DNA from: Flavobacterium poyangense
GTDB lineage: Bacteria; Bacteroidota; Bacteroidia; Flavobacteriales; Flavobacteriaceae
Assembly (NCBI RefSeq): GCF_011751075.1
Contig: NZ_JAALLN010000008.1
Coordinates: 172,466-236,465, forward strand
Direction of reading: 5' to 3'
Length of the DNA stretch: 64,000 nt
Shown here: positions 16,467 through 24,780 of the stretch, one piece after another
Numbering within the stretch: position 1 is the first letter of the stretch
Layout of the letters: each line of letters starts with the position of its first letter
Notes under the pieces: generated by a model
What the model saw: the letters and a program-made list of their open reading frames with translations, nothing else
Told to the model about the DNA's origin: nothing
Database searches by the model: none
Program-made: the position numbers and the translations under genes

Positions 16467-17420
16467 TTGTGGGATATAGACTTAACATATAGAAACGAAT
16501 TTGAATCAACCTTTGAACGGTTGTATCAGAAAAGGCAGGACTTGCAAACTGGCAGACCCTTGCCCAACATTGCTTTGCACAAAATCCGTGAAAGCCTTTC
16601 TTTAGAATGGACCTATAATTCCAATAGTATTGAAGGGAATACAATGAGTCTTCGGGAAACTCAAATGGTTATTCAGGAAGGAATGACTATTAAAGGAAAA
16701 TCCTTAAGAGAACACTTTGAAACCCATAACCACGATAAGGCTATTGACTACCTATATACTATTGTTGATGATACTTACAAACTCAGAAGCATTGATATAC
16801 TTTCTATACATGGGTTAGTTTTGCGGTCGATCGAAGATGATTTTGCAGGACGTTTGCGCAATGGTGGTGTGCGTATTTCCGGCGCCAATTTTATGCCTCC
16901 AAATGCAAATAGAGTTTCCGATTATCTCGACGAACTAATAGATTTTATTAATAGAAATCCATTAGGACTTAACGATATAGAGCTTGCCACTGTTTACCAT
17001 CATAAACTGGTCTGGATACATCCGTTTTTCGATGGTAATGGGCGTACAGTACGTCTGAGCATGAATTTATTATTGATGCGCTGTGGGTTTCCACCTGCCA
17101 TTATTCTTAAAAATGACAGGAAAAAATATTATGAAGCCCTTAATCAGGCTAATACCGGAAACTATCAAAAACTAGTTCTTTTGATGTGTCAGGCACTAGA
17201 ACGTACGCTCAATATTTATCTGAATGCAATGCCGGATAGTGACAACAACTTTCAGAAAATTGCAGATATTGTTAGTGAACCACAGACTCCTTATGGTCAG
17301 GAATATGTAAGCCTATTGGCCAGAACAGGTAAAATAGATGCTTATAAAGAAGGCCGAAACTGGTATACTACCAAAGAAGCCATAGAAGAATATATGGCAA
17401 CCCGAAAAAGAAAACGCTAA
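16467..17420 (+). CDS. Fic-domain protein with N-terminal inhibitory motif and C-terminal HTH
   Basis: The 317-residue product starts at TTG (16467). No ATG is available before the needed N-terminal helix. The intramolecular inhibitory motif (S/T)xxxE(G/N) is present as SNSIEG (Ser52, Glu56), as in class II Fic proteins. The catalytic motif HPFFDGNGRTVR (His185) is complete. Fic proteins usually transfer AMP from ATP to a target hydroxyl. The C-terminal 50 residues (TPYGQEYVSLLARTGKIDA, NWYTTKEAIEEY) look like an excisionase/MerR-type DNA-binding helix-turn-helix. The self-inhibition motif plus a palindromic promoter suggest autoregulation. The target is unknown. Confidence 0.88.
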   Translation: MWDIDLTYRNEFESTFERLYQKRQDLQTGRPLPNIALHKIRESLSLEWTYNSNSIEGNTMSLRETQMVIQEGMTIKGKSLREHFETHNHDKAIDYLYTIVDDTYKLRSIDILSIHGLVLRSIEDDFAGRLRNGGVRISGANFMPPNANRVSDYLDELIDFINRNPLGLNDIELATVYHHKLVWIHPFFDGNGRTVRLSMNLLLMRCGFPPAIILKNDRKKYYEALNQANTGNYQKLVLLMCQALERTLNIYLNAMPDSDNNFQKIADIVSEPQTPYGQEYVSLLARTGKIDAYKEGRNWYTTKEAIEEYMATRKRKR

Positions 17421-17437
17421 TTTATATTAGCGTTTTT
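17411..17437 (+). terminator. Intrinsic terminator overlapping the fic stop codon
   Basis: The perfect 10-bp stem AAAACGCTAA/TTAGCGTTTT has a 6-nt loop followed by more T. The TAA stop of fic lies inside the left arm. Confidence 0.8.
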
Positions 17438-17496
17438 TGTTACAATTTATAACATAAACTTCTGCTACGTAGTACAAAAAGAACAAATCAAAATGG

Positions 17497-17504
17497 TAAC
17501 TTTG
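17497..17504 (+). promoter_or_regulatory. Putative -7 promoter box of uvrA
   Basis: TAACTTTG matches TAnnTTTG. Transcription would begin near 17508, about 13 nt before the uvrA ATG. Confidence 0.45.
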
Positions 17505-17520
17505 CTTTTTGCTCAAATTT

Positions 17521-20352
17521 ATGTTAGAAAAAGACAATACTATTGAAGTTCTCGGCGCAAGAGTTCACAATCTAAAAAATATCGATATTTCTATTCCGCG
17601 TGAAAAACTGGTCGTGATTACCGGTTTATCGGGTTCGGGAAAATCATCTTTGGCATTTGACACAATCTATGCCGAAGGACAGCGTCGTTATGTAGAAACT
17701 TTTTCGGCTTATGCCAGACAGTTTCTTGGTGGCTTAGAACGTCCCGATGTTGATAAAATCGACGGGCTTTCGCCTGTAATTGCTATTGAACAAAAAACAA
17801 CCAGTAAAAGTCCGCGTTCTACCGTCGGAACTATTACTGAAATATACGATTTTTTAAGACTACTATACGCTCGTGGAGCAGATGCATACAGCTACAACAC
17901 GGGTGAAAAAATGGTTTCGTATTCTGACGATCAAATTAAAGATTTGATTATTCAGGATTTTACCGGAAAACGTATCAATATTCTTGCTCCGGTTATTAAA
18001 GCCAGAAAAGGACATTATGCCGAATTATTCCAACAAATTACAAAACAGGGATTTCTAAAAGTTCGTGTTAATGGCGAAGTACAGGATTTGGTTTCGGGAA
18101 TGAAATTAGACCGATACAAAACCCATGACATTGAAATTGTAGTAGACCGAATGCTAATTGAAGACACCGCCGACAATCAAAAACGACTGGCAGAAAGCAT
18201 CAATACAGCCATGCATCATGGTGAAGATGTTTTAATGATTTTAGACCAGGACACCAACGAAGTCCGTTACTTCAGTAGAAATTTAATGTGTCCGTCAACG
18301 GGTATTTCTTATCAAAATCCGGAGCCCAACTTATTCTCTTTCAACTCCCCGAAAGGAGCTTGTCCGCATTGTAATGGCTTGGGAACCGTACACGAAATCA
18401 ATATTAAAAAGATTGTTCCAAATCCTAAACTATCCATTAAAGCTGGTGGATTTGCTCCACTTGGCGAATACAAATCTTCCTGGATTTTTAAGCAATTAGA
18501 AGTTATTGGAGAAAAATTCAATTTTAAAATAACCGATCCGATCGAGAAGATTCCGGAAGAAGCAATGACCATGATTTTACATGGCGGAAAAGATAAATTT
18601 ACTATCAATTCAAAAGATCTGGGCGTTACACGTGATTACAAAATTGATTTTGAAGGTATTTCAAATTTCATCAAAAATCAATACGACGAAAGTCCGTCCA
18701 CTACAATAAAACGTTGGGCCAAAGATTTCATGGACGAAGTAAACTGTCCGGTTTGTGAAGGTTCACGTTTGAAAAAAGAAGCTTTGTTCTTTAAAATCGA
18801 CACGAAAAATATCACCGAATTGTGTGATATGGACATCTCTGATCTAACAGCATGGTTCTTAGATTTAGAAAATCATTTAACAGACAAGCAACTGTTAATT
18901 GCTTCCGAAGTAGTTAAAGAAATCAAAGACCGTCTAAATTTCTTAATGAATGTCGGCCTGAATTATCTGGCTCTTAGTCGAAGTTCCAAATCACTTTCGG
19001 GTGGTGAAGCACAACGTATTCGTCTGGCAACGCAAATTGGTTCGCAACTGGTTGGTGTCTTGTACATATTAGACGAGCCAAGTATTGGTTTACATCAGAG
19101 AGATAACGAAAAATTAATCCATTCGCTAGAACAATTACGCGATATTGGAAATTCAGTTATTGTAGTCGAACACGACAAAGACATGATCGAAACAGCTGAT
19201 TATGTAATTGATATTGGTCCAAAAGCCGGAAAATATGGTGGCGAAATTATCAGTATCGGAACTCCGAAAGAAACTTTGGCGTCTGACACCATTACTGCTC
19301 AATATCTGAATGGTAAAATGAAACTGGAAATCCCAAAAGAAAGACGCAAAGGAAACGGTAAGTTCTTAAAACTTTCAGGAGCAACAGGAAACAACCTAAA
19401 AAATGTTACCATTGAAGTTCCTTTAGGGCAACTAATTTGCGTAACCGGAGTTTCAGGAAGCGGAAAATCGACTTTGATAAACGAGACCCTCTACCCGATT
19501 CTAAACGCGTATTACTTTAATGGAGTAAAAAAACCACAGGCTTACAAAAAAATAGAAGGTCTGGAACATATTGACAAAGTAATTGATATTGACCAGAGTC
19601 CGATTGGAAGAACCCCACGCTCAAATCCTGCGACTTATACCGAAGTTTTCACAGAAATTAGAAATCTGTTTACGATGACTTCTGAAAGTATGATCCGCGG
19701 ATATAAAGCCGGACGTTTTAGTTTTAACGTAAAAGGCGGACGCTGCGAAACCTGTGAAGGTTCAGGTGTAAGAACTATTGAAATGAACTTTTTACCGGAC
19801 GTTTATGTGGAATGCGAAACTTGCCAAGGAAAACGTTTTAACAGAGAAACTTTAGAGATTCGATACAAAGGAAAATCCATATCGGATGTATTAAATATGA
19901 CAGTCGATGAAGCTGTTCCTTTCTTCGAAAACATTCCAAAAATTCACAGAAAAGTAAAAACAATTCAGGATGTCGGTTTGGGTTATATCACACTTGGGCA
20001 ACAAAGTACAACGCTTTCGGGTGGCGAAGCACAACGTATCAAACTAGCAGGAGAATTATCTAAAAAAGATACCGGAAATACTTTTTACATCCTTGACGAA
20101 CCTACAACAGGTTTACATTTTGAAGACATCAGAGTCCTGATGGACGTAATCAACAAATTGGTTGATAAAGGAAACACCATTCTGGTAATCGAACATAATA
20201 TGGACGTTATCAAACTGGCCGATTATATCATAGACATTGGTCCTGAAGGCGGAAAAGGTGGGGGAGAACTTATTGCAAAAGGAACACCTGAAAAAGTAGT
20301 AAAAAGCAAAAAAAGTTATACGGCTAAGTTTCTAAAAAAAGAGCTTGCCTGA
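17521..20352 (+). CDS. uvrA: Excinuclease ABC subunit UvrA
   Basis: The 943-residue product from ATG 17521 has the full UvrA layout. The first Walker A is GLSGSGKSS, with the UvrA-specific [20 protein letters not shown] after it. A zinc finger (CPHCNGLG) and the CPVCEGSR insert follow, then signature [17 protein letters not shown] with [14 protein letters not shown]. The second Walker A is GVSGSGKST, followed by the zinc module CETCEGSG...CETCQGKR and signature [15 protein letters not shown] with [12 protein letters not shown]. UvrA dimers detect bulky DNA lesions and load UvrB in nucleotide excision repair. The TTG at 17509 would lengthen the protein by four residues; the ATG is preferred. 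Confidence 0.97.
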   Translation: MLEKDNTIEVLGARVHNLKNIDISIPREKLVVITGLSGSGKSSLAFDTIYAEGQRRYVETFSAYARQFLGGLERPDVDKIDGLSPVIAIEQKTTSKSPRSTVGTITEIYDFLRLLYARGADAYSYNTGEKMVSYSDDQIKDLIIQDFTGKRINILAPVIKARKGHYAELFQQITKQGFLKVRVNGEVQDLVSGMKLDRYKTHDIEIVVDRMLIEDTADNQKRLAESINTAMHHGEDVLMILDQDTNEVRYFSRNLMCPSTGISYQNPEPNLFSFNSPKGACPHCNGLGTVHEINIKKIVPNPKLSIKAGGFAPLGEYKSSWIFKQLEVIGEKFNFKITDPIEKIPEEAMTMILHGGKDKFTINSKDLGVTRDYKIDFEGISNFIKNQYDESPSTTIKRWAKDFMDEVNCPVCEGSRLKKEALFFKIDTKNITELCDMDISDLTAWFLDLENHLTDKQLLIASEVVKEIKDRLNFLMNVGLNYLALSRSSKSLSGGEAQRIRLATQIGSQLVGVLYILDEPSIGLHQRDNEKLIHSLEQLRDIGNSVIVVEHDKDMIETADYVIDIGPKAGKYGGEIISIGTPKETLASDTITAQYLNGKMKLEIPKERRKGNGKFLKLSGATGNNLKNVTIEVPLGQLICVTGVSGSGKSTLINETLYPILNAYYFNGVKKPQAYKKIEGLEHIDKVIDIDQSPIGRTPRSNPATYTEVFTEIRNLFTMTSESMIRGYKAGRFSFNVKGGRCETCEGSGVRTIEMNFLPDVYVECETCQGKRFNRETLEIRYKGKSISDVLNMTVDEAVPFFENIPKIHRKVKTIQDVGLGYITLGQQSTTLSGGEAQRIKLAGELSKKDTGNTFYILDEPTTGLHFEDIRVLMDVINKLVDKGNTILVIEHNMDVIKLADYIIDIGPEGGKGGGELIAKGTPEKVVKSKKSYTAKFLKKELA

Positions 20353-20575
20353 TATTTCAATTAAAATTATTGCAATAACGCATCGAACAACAATTACCCT
20401 AATTAATTGATAATGAACAACGAATTTAAAAATCATTCGTTCAATTATTTTTTTTAGGTTAATAAATGCGTTTTTTTGTTACCACTCTCAAAAAAAGAGT
20501 TAATTTAGTACGCCTTTTTAATTAAATTTTTCAACTTTAATCTTCATAAAAGACAAAGTTGAACCAAAAATTAAT
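20353..20575. other. Intergenic stretch after uvrA
   Basis: AT-rich with no supported gene. ACTCTC and GAGAGT-like short inverted sequence occurs around 20485-20500 but is too weak to call a terminator. It leads into the RNA candidate at 20576. Confidence 0.3.
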
Positions 20576-20675
20576 GCCCTAGCTCCAGCGAAAGAGGAAA
20601 TCTTATTGCTTTCATCCCTACCCATTGGAAGATTGCAAAAGACAAAGAGGAACAACAGGAACGAGCTCCTGAAAA
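20576..20675 (+). ncRNA. Candidate conserved flavobacterial structured RNA
   Basis: This roughly 100-nt element begins GCCCTAGCTCC, continues with a purine-rich GCGAAAGAGGAAATC and ends with GATTGCAAAAGAC..., AACAGGAACGAGCTCCTG. The ends can pair (AGCTC 20581-20585 with GAGCT 20663-20667), as can an inner stem (AATCTT 20599-20604 with AAGATT 20629-20634). I recall this phrase order (CCCTAGC...GGAAATC...GATTGCA...AGCTCC) as a recurrent intergenic element in Flavobacterium, possibly the Flavo-1 RNA. It ends 18 nt before the LOG-family start codon. It has no open reading frame. The Flavo-1 assignment is tentative. Confidence 0.45.
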
Positions 20676-20693
20676 CAATTAATAATACAAAAA

Positions 20694-21422
20694 ATGAGAT
20701 TAGAAGATTTTGACAACGATGAGGATAAAGTAATCCAGGATCGTTTGAAGCAAAAAACGTGGAATGAAATCAGAACAAATGACAGCTGGGCGATTTTTAA
20801 AATCATGGCTGAATTTGTAAATGGATATGAAAGCATGGGACGTATTGGTCCATGCGTATCGATTTTTGGATCTGCAAGAACAAAACCGGAGGATAAATAT
20901 TATTTACTGGCAGAAAAAATTGCTTTTAAAATCAGTAAAGCAGGTTACGGTGTAATCACAGGAGGTGGTCCCGGAATAATGGAAGCCGGAAACAAAGGCG
21001 CACATTTAGGCGGTGGAACTTCTGTAGGTTTGAATATCGAATTGCCTTTTGAGCAACATTTCAACCCTTATATCGATCACGATAAAAACCTAAATTTTGA
21101 TTACTTTTTTGTTAGAAAAGTAATGTTTGTAAAATATTCTCAAGGTTTCGTAGTAATGCCGGGAGGTTTTGGAACTTTAGACGAAATGTTTGAAGCGATC
21201 ACCTTAATACAAACAAAAAAGATTGGGAAATTTCCAATTATACTGGTTGGAGTTGAATTCTGGTCAGGATTGATCGAATGGGTAAAAACTGTTTTGGTTG
21301 AGAAAATGCATACTGTGAGTCCGGAAGATTTAAACTTATTCAAAATCGTAGACACTGAAGATGAAGTAGTTGATGTTTTGGATAAATTCTATAAGAAATA
21401 CGACTTGAGTCCGAATTTCTAG
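20694..21422 (+). CDS. LOG family protein (TIGR00730, nucleoside 5'-monophosphate phosphoribohydrolase)
   Basis: The 242-residue Rossmann-fold protein has the two LOG motifs: TGGGPGIMEAGNKGA near residue 90 and PGGFGTLDEMFEAITLIQT near residue 160 (the PGGxGTxxE signature). The opening segment ISIFGSART is typical of the family. LOG enzymes release the base from nucleoside monophosphates (cytokinin activation in plants; bacterial members hydrolyse AMP-like substrates). The N-terminal 55 residues, acidic and helical, are longer than in minimal LOG proteins. The start ATG follows an A-rich leader directly downstream of the candidate structured RNA. Confidence 0.88.
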   Translation: MRLEDFDNDEDKVIQDRLKQKTWNEIRTNDSWAIFKIMAEFVNGYESMGRIGPCVSIFGSARTKPEDKYYLLAEKIAFKISKAGYGVITGGGPGIMEAGNKGAHLGGGTSVGLNIELPFEQHFNPYIDHDKNLNFDYFFVRKVMFVKYSQGFVVMPGGFGTLDEMFEAITLIQTKKIGKFPIILVGVEFWSGLIEWVKTVLVEKMHTVSPEDLNLFKIVDTEDEVVDVLDKFYKKYDLSPNF

Positions 21423-21429
21423 TTGTTTA

Positions 21430-21628
21430 AACCATATAAGTAATGTAAGCTCATTTAAGAAAGAGGCTTAAAAAGTTCATTTTAATCCTTTGAGGGTAAT
21501 ATATAAAAGAAATACATTTATATTACATACCCAAACTATTCGGATTCAAATAATTGAAAATTAAATATTTAAAAAATAATCACGTCTAACGGGTTAATTT
21601 TACATGAACTTACATCACTTTTATGGTT
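21430..21628. repeat. Imperfect inverted repeat flanking 150 nt of AT-rich sequence
   Basis: The 25-nt arms at 21430-21454 (AACCATATAAGTAATGTAAG...) and 21604-21628 (...CTTACATCACTTTTATGGTT) match as inverted copies at 22 of 25 positions. The sequence resembles a common flavobacterial intergenic phrase. The 21423-21760 gap has no supported gene; apart from this repeat it holds only a terminator at 21658. Confidence 0.55.
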
Positions 21629-21657
21629 AAAATTTATTACGTAATGCAAAAAAAATG

Positions 21658-21684
21658 AAGCTGTTTTCTTAAACAGCTTTTTTT
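21658..21684 (+). terminator. Intrinsic terminator
   Basis: The perfect 9-bp stem AAGCTGTTT/AAACAGCTT has loop TCTT and is followed by eight T. It lies 235 nt after the LOG gene, so it ends either that transcript or a short RNA within the gap. Confidence 0.8.
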
Positions 21685-21760
21685 TATACTATTTTTACAA
21701 AAGCCAGAATAATTCTAAGCAAGTAAATTAAAGAAACAGCCAAAACAAATTTAAGCCAAT

Positions 21761-24592
21761 TTGAGATCATTTTATAACAGTATCTTCTTCGTTTTCATTT
21801 TATTGAGTTCAATAAAACAATATGCGCAACATCAGTCTAAGATGGAAGTTGCCGTGAATCTTGAACTAAAAACTTTAAACGTAAAACAAGATATTATTTT
21901 TCATAACACTTCAAATGATACTTTAGACTCGATTGTTTTAAATGACTGGAACAATGCTTTCTCCGGCAAAAACACACCACTAGCCAGACGTTTTTCCGAT
22001 GAATTTTATCGTGGTTTTCACTTAGCCAAAGCCGAAGAAAGAGGAAACACTACCATTCTAAATTTAGTAGATGCCAACGACATGGCTTTTGAATGGGAAA
22101 GAACCGAAAGAAATCCTGACTTCATTGTAGTAAAGCTAAAACAAAAACTGCTTCCGAATCAAAAAACAGAAATCCACCTTACTTATATAGCCAAGATTCC
22201 AAGCGATAAATTTACCCATTACGGCTTTGATCAAAATGGTGGAATGAACCTGAAAAACTGGTTTATAAGTCCCGCACGATTTGAAAATCATACTTTTACA
22301 AAATACAACAATTTCAATCTGGACGACATTGCAAATGCAACCAGTGATTATGAAGTTGCAATAAAAATTCCAAATACTTACTCGATTACAACCGATTTAA
22401 ATTCGATTGCTAAAGATCTTACAAACCCGCAATCAACCACCTATACTTTTTCGGGAACTAACAGAACTGACTTTAATCTGTTTATCGAAAAGCAAAATAG
22501 CTTCAAAAGTTATGAAAATGGTTCAATTGAAATTCTTTCCAATTTAAAAAACAAAAAAATCAGCGACATTCAGAAAGCGCTTATCATAAATAAAGTTGTC
22601 ACTTTTGCAAATACCTTTATCGGCAATTATCCACATCAAAAAATTACGGTTTCGCAGACCGATTATGACCGAAATCCTTTTTACGGGTTAAATCAATTGC
22701 CGTCTTTTATTAGTCCGTTTTCAGATGAATTTATCTTTGAAATTACATTCTTAAAAACATATCTGAACAACTACCTAAAGAACAGTCTGCGTTTAGACTT
22801 CAGAAAAGACAACTGGATTCGCGATGGAATTCAAATTTATGCCATGATGAAATACATGGATGAAAATCATCAGGATCAAAAAATGCTTGGAAGTCTTTCG
22901 AGCATGAGACTCTTTAAAAGTTACAATATTGCCAACCTGACTTTTAACGAGCAATACAGTTATTACTATATGTTAATGGCCAGAAAAAATCTGGATCAGC
23001 CTCTTGGTAACCCAAAAAATACCTTAATAAAGTTCAACGAACAAATTGCAAGTAAATACCGGGCAGGTTTAAGTTTAAGCTACTTAGACAATTATTTAAA
23101 TCACAACATTGTTCCAAAAAGTGTTCAGCAATTTTATGAATTAAACAAAAACCAACAGGTTAGCCGATTTGATTTTGAAAAAATAGTAACTCAAAACAGT
23201 AAAAAAAATATCGATTGGTTCTTTACGACCATCATCGATTCCCGCGACATTATCGATTATAAATTTTCGAATGTTACCAGGACTAAAGACAGCATTCAAT
23301 TTTCAATACGAAACAGAACAGGTGTTTTTGTTCCTATTCCGGTTTACGGAATTAAAAGAAACGACATTGTTTTCAAGAAATGGATTGAACCAAAAAACAA
23401 TGACTCTATCTATCATATTGACAGAAACAAAGCCGATAAAATAGTTCTGAATTACGACAATGAGGTTCCCGAATACAACTTAAGAAACAACTGGAAATCG
23501 CTGAAAAGTCTGGTTATCACAAATCGTCCTATAAAATTTAATTTTGCAAAAGATCTTGAAGATCCTTACTACAATCAGATTTTATATGTTCCGACGCTTA
23601 CTTATAATTATTATGATGGTTTTACACCCGGAATGCGTTTTCACAACAAAACCATACTAGACAAACCCTTTACTTTTGACATTAATCCGGCCTATTCTAT
23701 TAATGCGGGTACTATATCCGGTTCTTCTGCTTTTTCGTTGAATCATTATTACAGAAACAGCACACTTTATAATGTCCGATATTCTATTAGTCAAAATTAC
23801 TTTCACTATGCACCCGATGCGACTTATTTCAGGCTAAATCCGATGGTACAGCTTAGAATTCGCGAAGAAAATTTCAGAGACAATAGAAAGCAGCTTATTC
23901 TGGTACGTCAGGTAATTGTAAATCGTGAAGCCAGTAAATACATTACTGATAATTCGAATCCGAATTATTCTGTTTTCAACGCTCGTTATATGAACACCAA
24001 GACAGAATTGGTAGATCATTTTAGTTTTATGACCGATGTTCAATTTTCAGGTGGATTCGGAAAACTGGCCGGAGAAGTTGAATACCGAAGATTATTTGAG
24101 AATAACCGCAAGCTGAACTTACGTGTCTATGCCGGAAGCTTCTTGTACAATCACACCAATTCTGATTATTTTAGTTTTGGATTAGACAGACCAACAGACT
24201 ATATGTTTGATTATAATTTTTTAGGAAGATCTGAGAGCACCGGAATTTTCAGCCAACAATATGTCATAGCCGAAGGTGGTTTTAAGTCTAAAATAGAACC
24301 ACGATACGCCAATCAATGGATGGCGACTTTAAATGCCAGTTATTCGCTTTGGGATTGGATTGAAGCTTATGGAGACATTGGTTTTATGCAAAATAAACAC
24401 CAAAATGCAAAATTTGCCTACGATAGCGGAATCCGTTTAAACTTAGTTCCGGACTACTTCGAATTGTATTTTCCGATCTATTCGAACAATGGTTGGGAGG
24501 TTGCGCAAAAAAATTACGACGAAAAAATACGATTTGTTGTTACTTTTTCTCCTAAAACATTAGTCAATCTTTTTACCCGAAAATGGTTTTAA
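21761..24592 (+). CDS. M1-peptidase-like protein without zinc site, fused to a C-terminal outer-membrane barrel
   Basis: The 943-residue product starts at TTG (21761), the only start that leaves the signal peptide intact (FFVFILLSSIKQYAQ). Residues 25-230 look like the N-terminal beta domain of M1 aminopeptidases (VNLELKTLNVKQDIIFHN...). Residues 230-500 follow the M1 catalytic-domain layout, including the thermolysin-like helical region, but the zinc site is gone. HExxH is absent (the region reads EITFLKTYLNNYL) and the WLNEG ligand segment reads WIRDG (Trp352-Gly356). The last 350 residues are rich in alternating beta-strands with aromatic ends and finish with a terminal aromatic residue (RKWF), typical of an outer-membrane barrel. 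The role may be binding or assembly rather than proteolysis. Function unknown. Confidence 0.75.
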   Translation: MRSFYNSIFFVFILLSSIKQYAQHQSKMEVAVNLELKTLNVKQDIIFHNTSNDTLDSIVLNDWNNAFSGKNTPLARRFSDEFYRGFHLAKAEERGNTTILNLVDANDMAFEWERTERNPDFIVVKLKQKLLPNQKTEIHLTYIAKIPSDKFTHYGFDQNGGMNLKNWFISPARFENHTFTKYNNFNLDDIANATSDYEVAIKIPNTYSITTDLNSIAKDLTNPQSTTYTFSGTNRTDFNLFIEKQNSFKSYENGSIEILSNLKNKKISDIQKALIINKVVTFANTFIGNYPHQKITVSQTDYDRNPFYGLNQLPSFISPFSDEFIFEITFLKTYLNNYLKNSLRLDFRKDNWIRDGIQIYAMMKYMDENHQDQKMLGSLSSMRLFKSYNIANLTFNEQYSYYYMLMARKNLDQPLGNPKNTLIKFNEQIASKYRAGLSLSYLDNYLNHNIVPKSVQQFYELNKNQQVSRFDFEKIVTQNSKKNIDWFFTTIIDSRDIIDYKFSNVTRTKDSIQFSIRNRTGVFVPIPVYGIKRNDIVFKKWIEPKNNDSIYHIDRNKADKIVLNYDNEVPEYNLRNNWKSLKSLVITNRPIKFNFAKDLEDPYYNQILYVPTLTYNYYDGFTPGMRFHNKTILDKPFTFDINPAYSINAGTISGSSAFSLNHYYRNSTLYNVRYSISQNYFHYAPDATYFRLNPMVQLRIREENFRDNRKQLILVRQVIVNREASKYITDNSNPNYSVFNARYMNTKTELVDHFSFMTDVQFSGGFGKLAGEVEYRRLFENNRKLNLRVYAGSFLYNHTNSDYFSFGLDRPTDYMFDYNFLGRSESTGIFSQQYVIAEGGFKSKIEPRYANQWMATLNASYSLWDWIEAYGDIGFMQNKHQNAKFAYDSGIRLNLVPDYFELYFPIYSNNGWEVAQKNYDEKIRFVVTFSPKTLVNLFTRKWF

Positions 24593-24746
24593 TTGAATAA
24601 ATTTTAAACAAAAACATAAATTATTACCATTTAAACCACAAAATCATTAAACATTCAACAAACAAACCCTAGTGTTTTAGCAATTTAATTATAAATAATT
24701 AAATTATATTTACTTTAATGAATTATGATTATTGATACTTTTTAAG

Positions 24747-24754
24747 TAATTTTG
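24747..24754 (+). promoter_or_regulatory. Putative -7 promoter box of the E1 gene
   Basis: TAATTTTG matches TAnnTTTG, 26 nt before the start codon of the 2-oxoacid dehydrogenase gene. Confidence 0.4.
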
Positions 24755-24780
24755 TCGCCTAACATGACCCATTCCAGATT

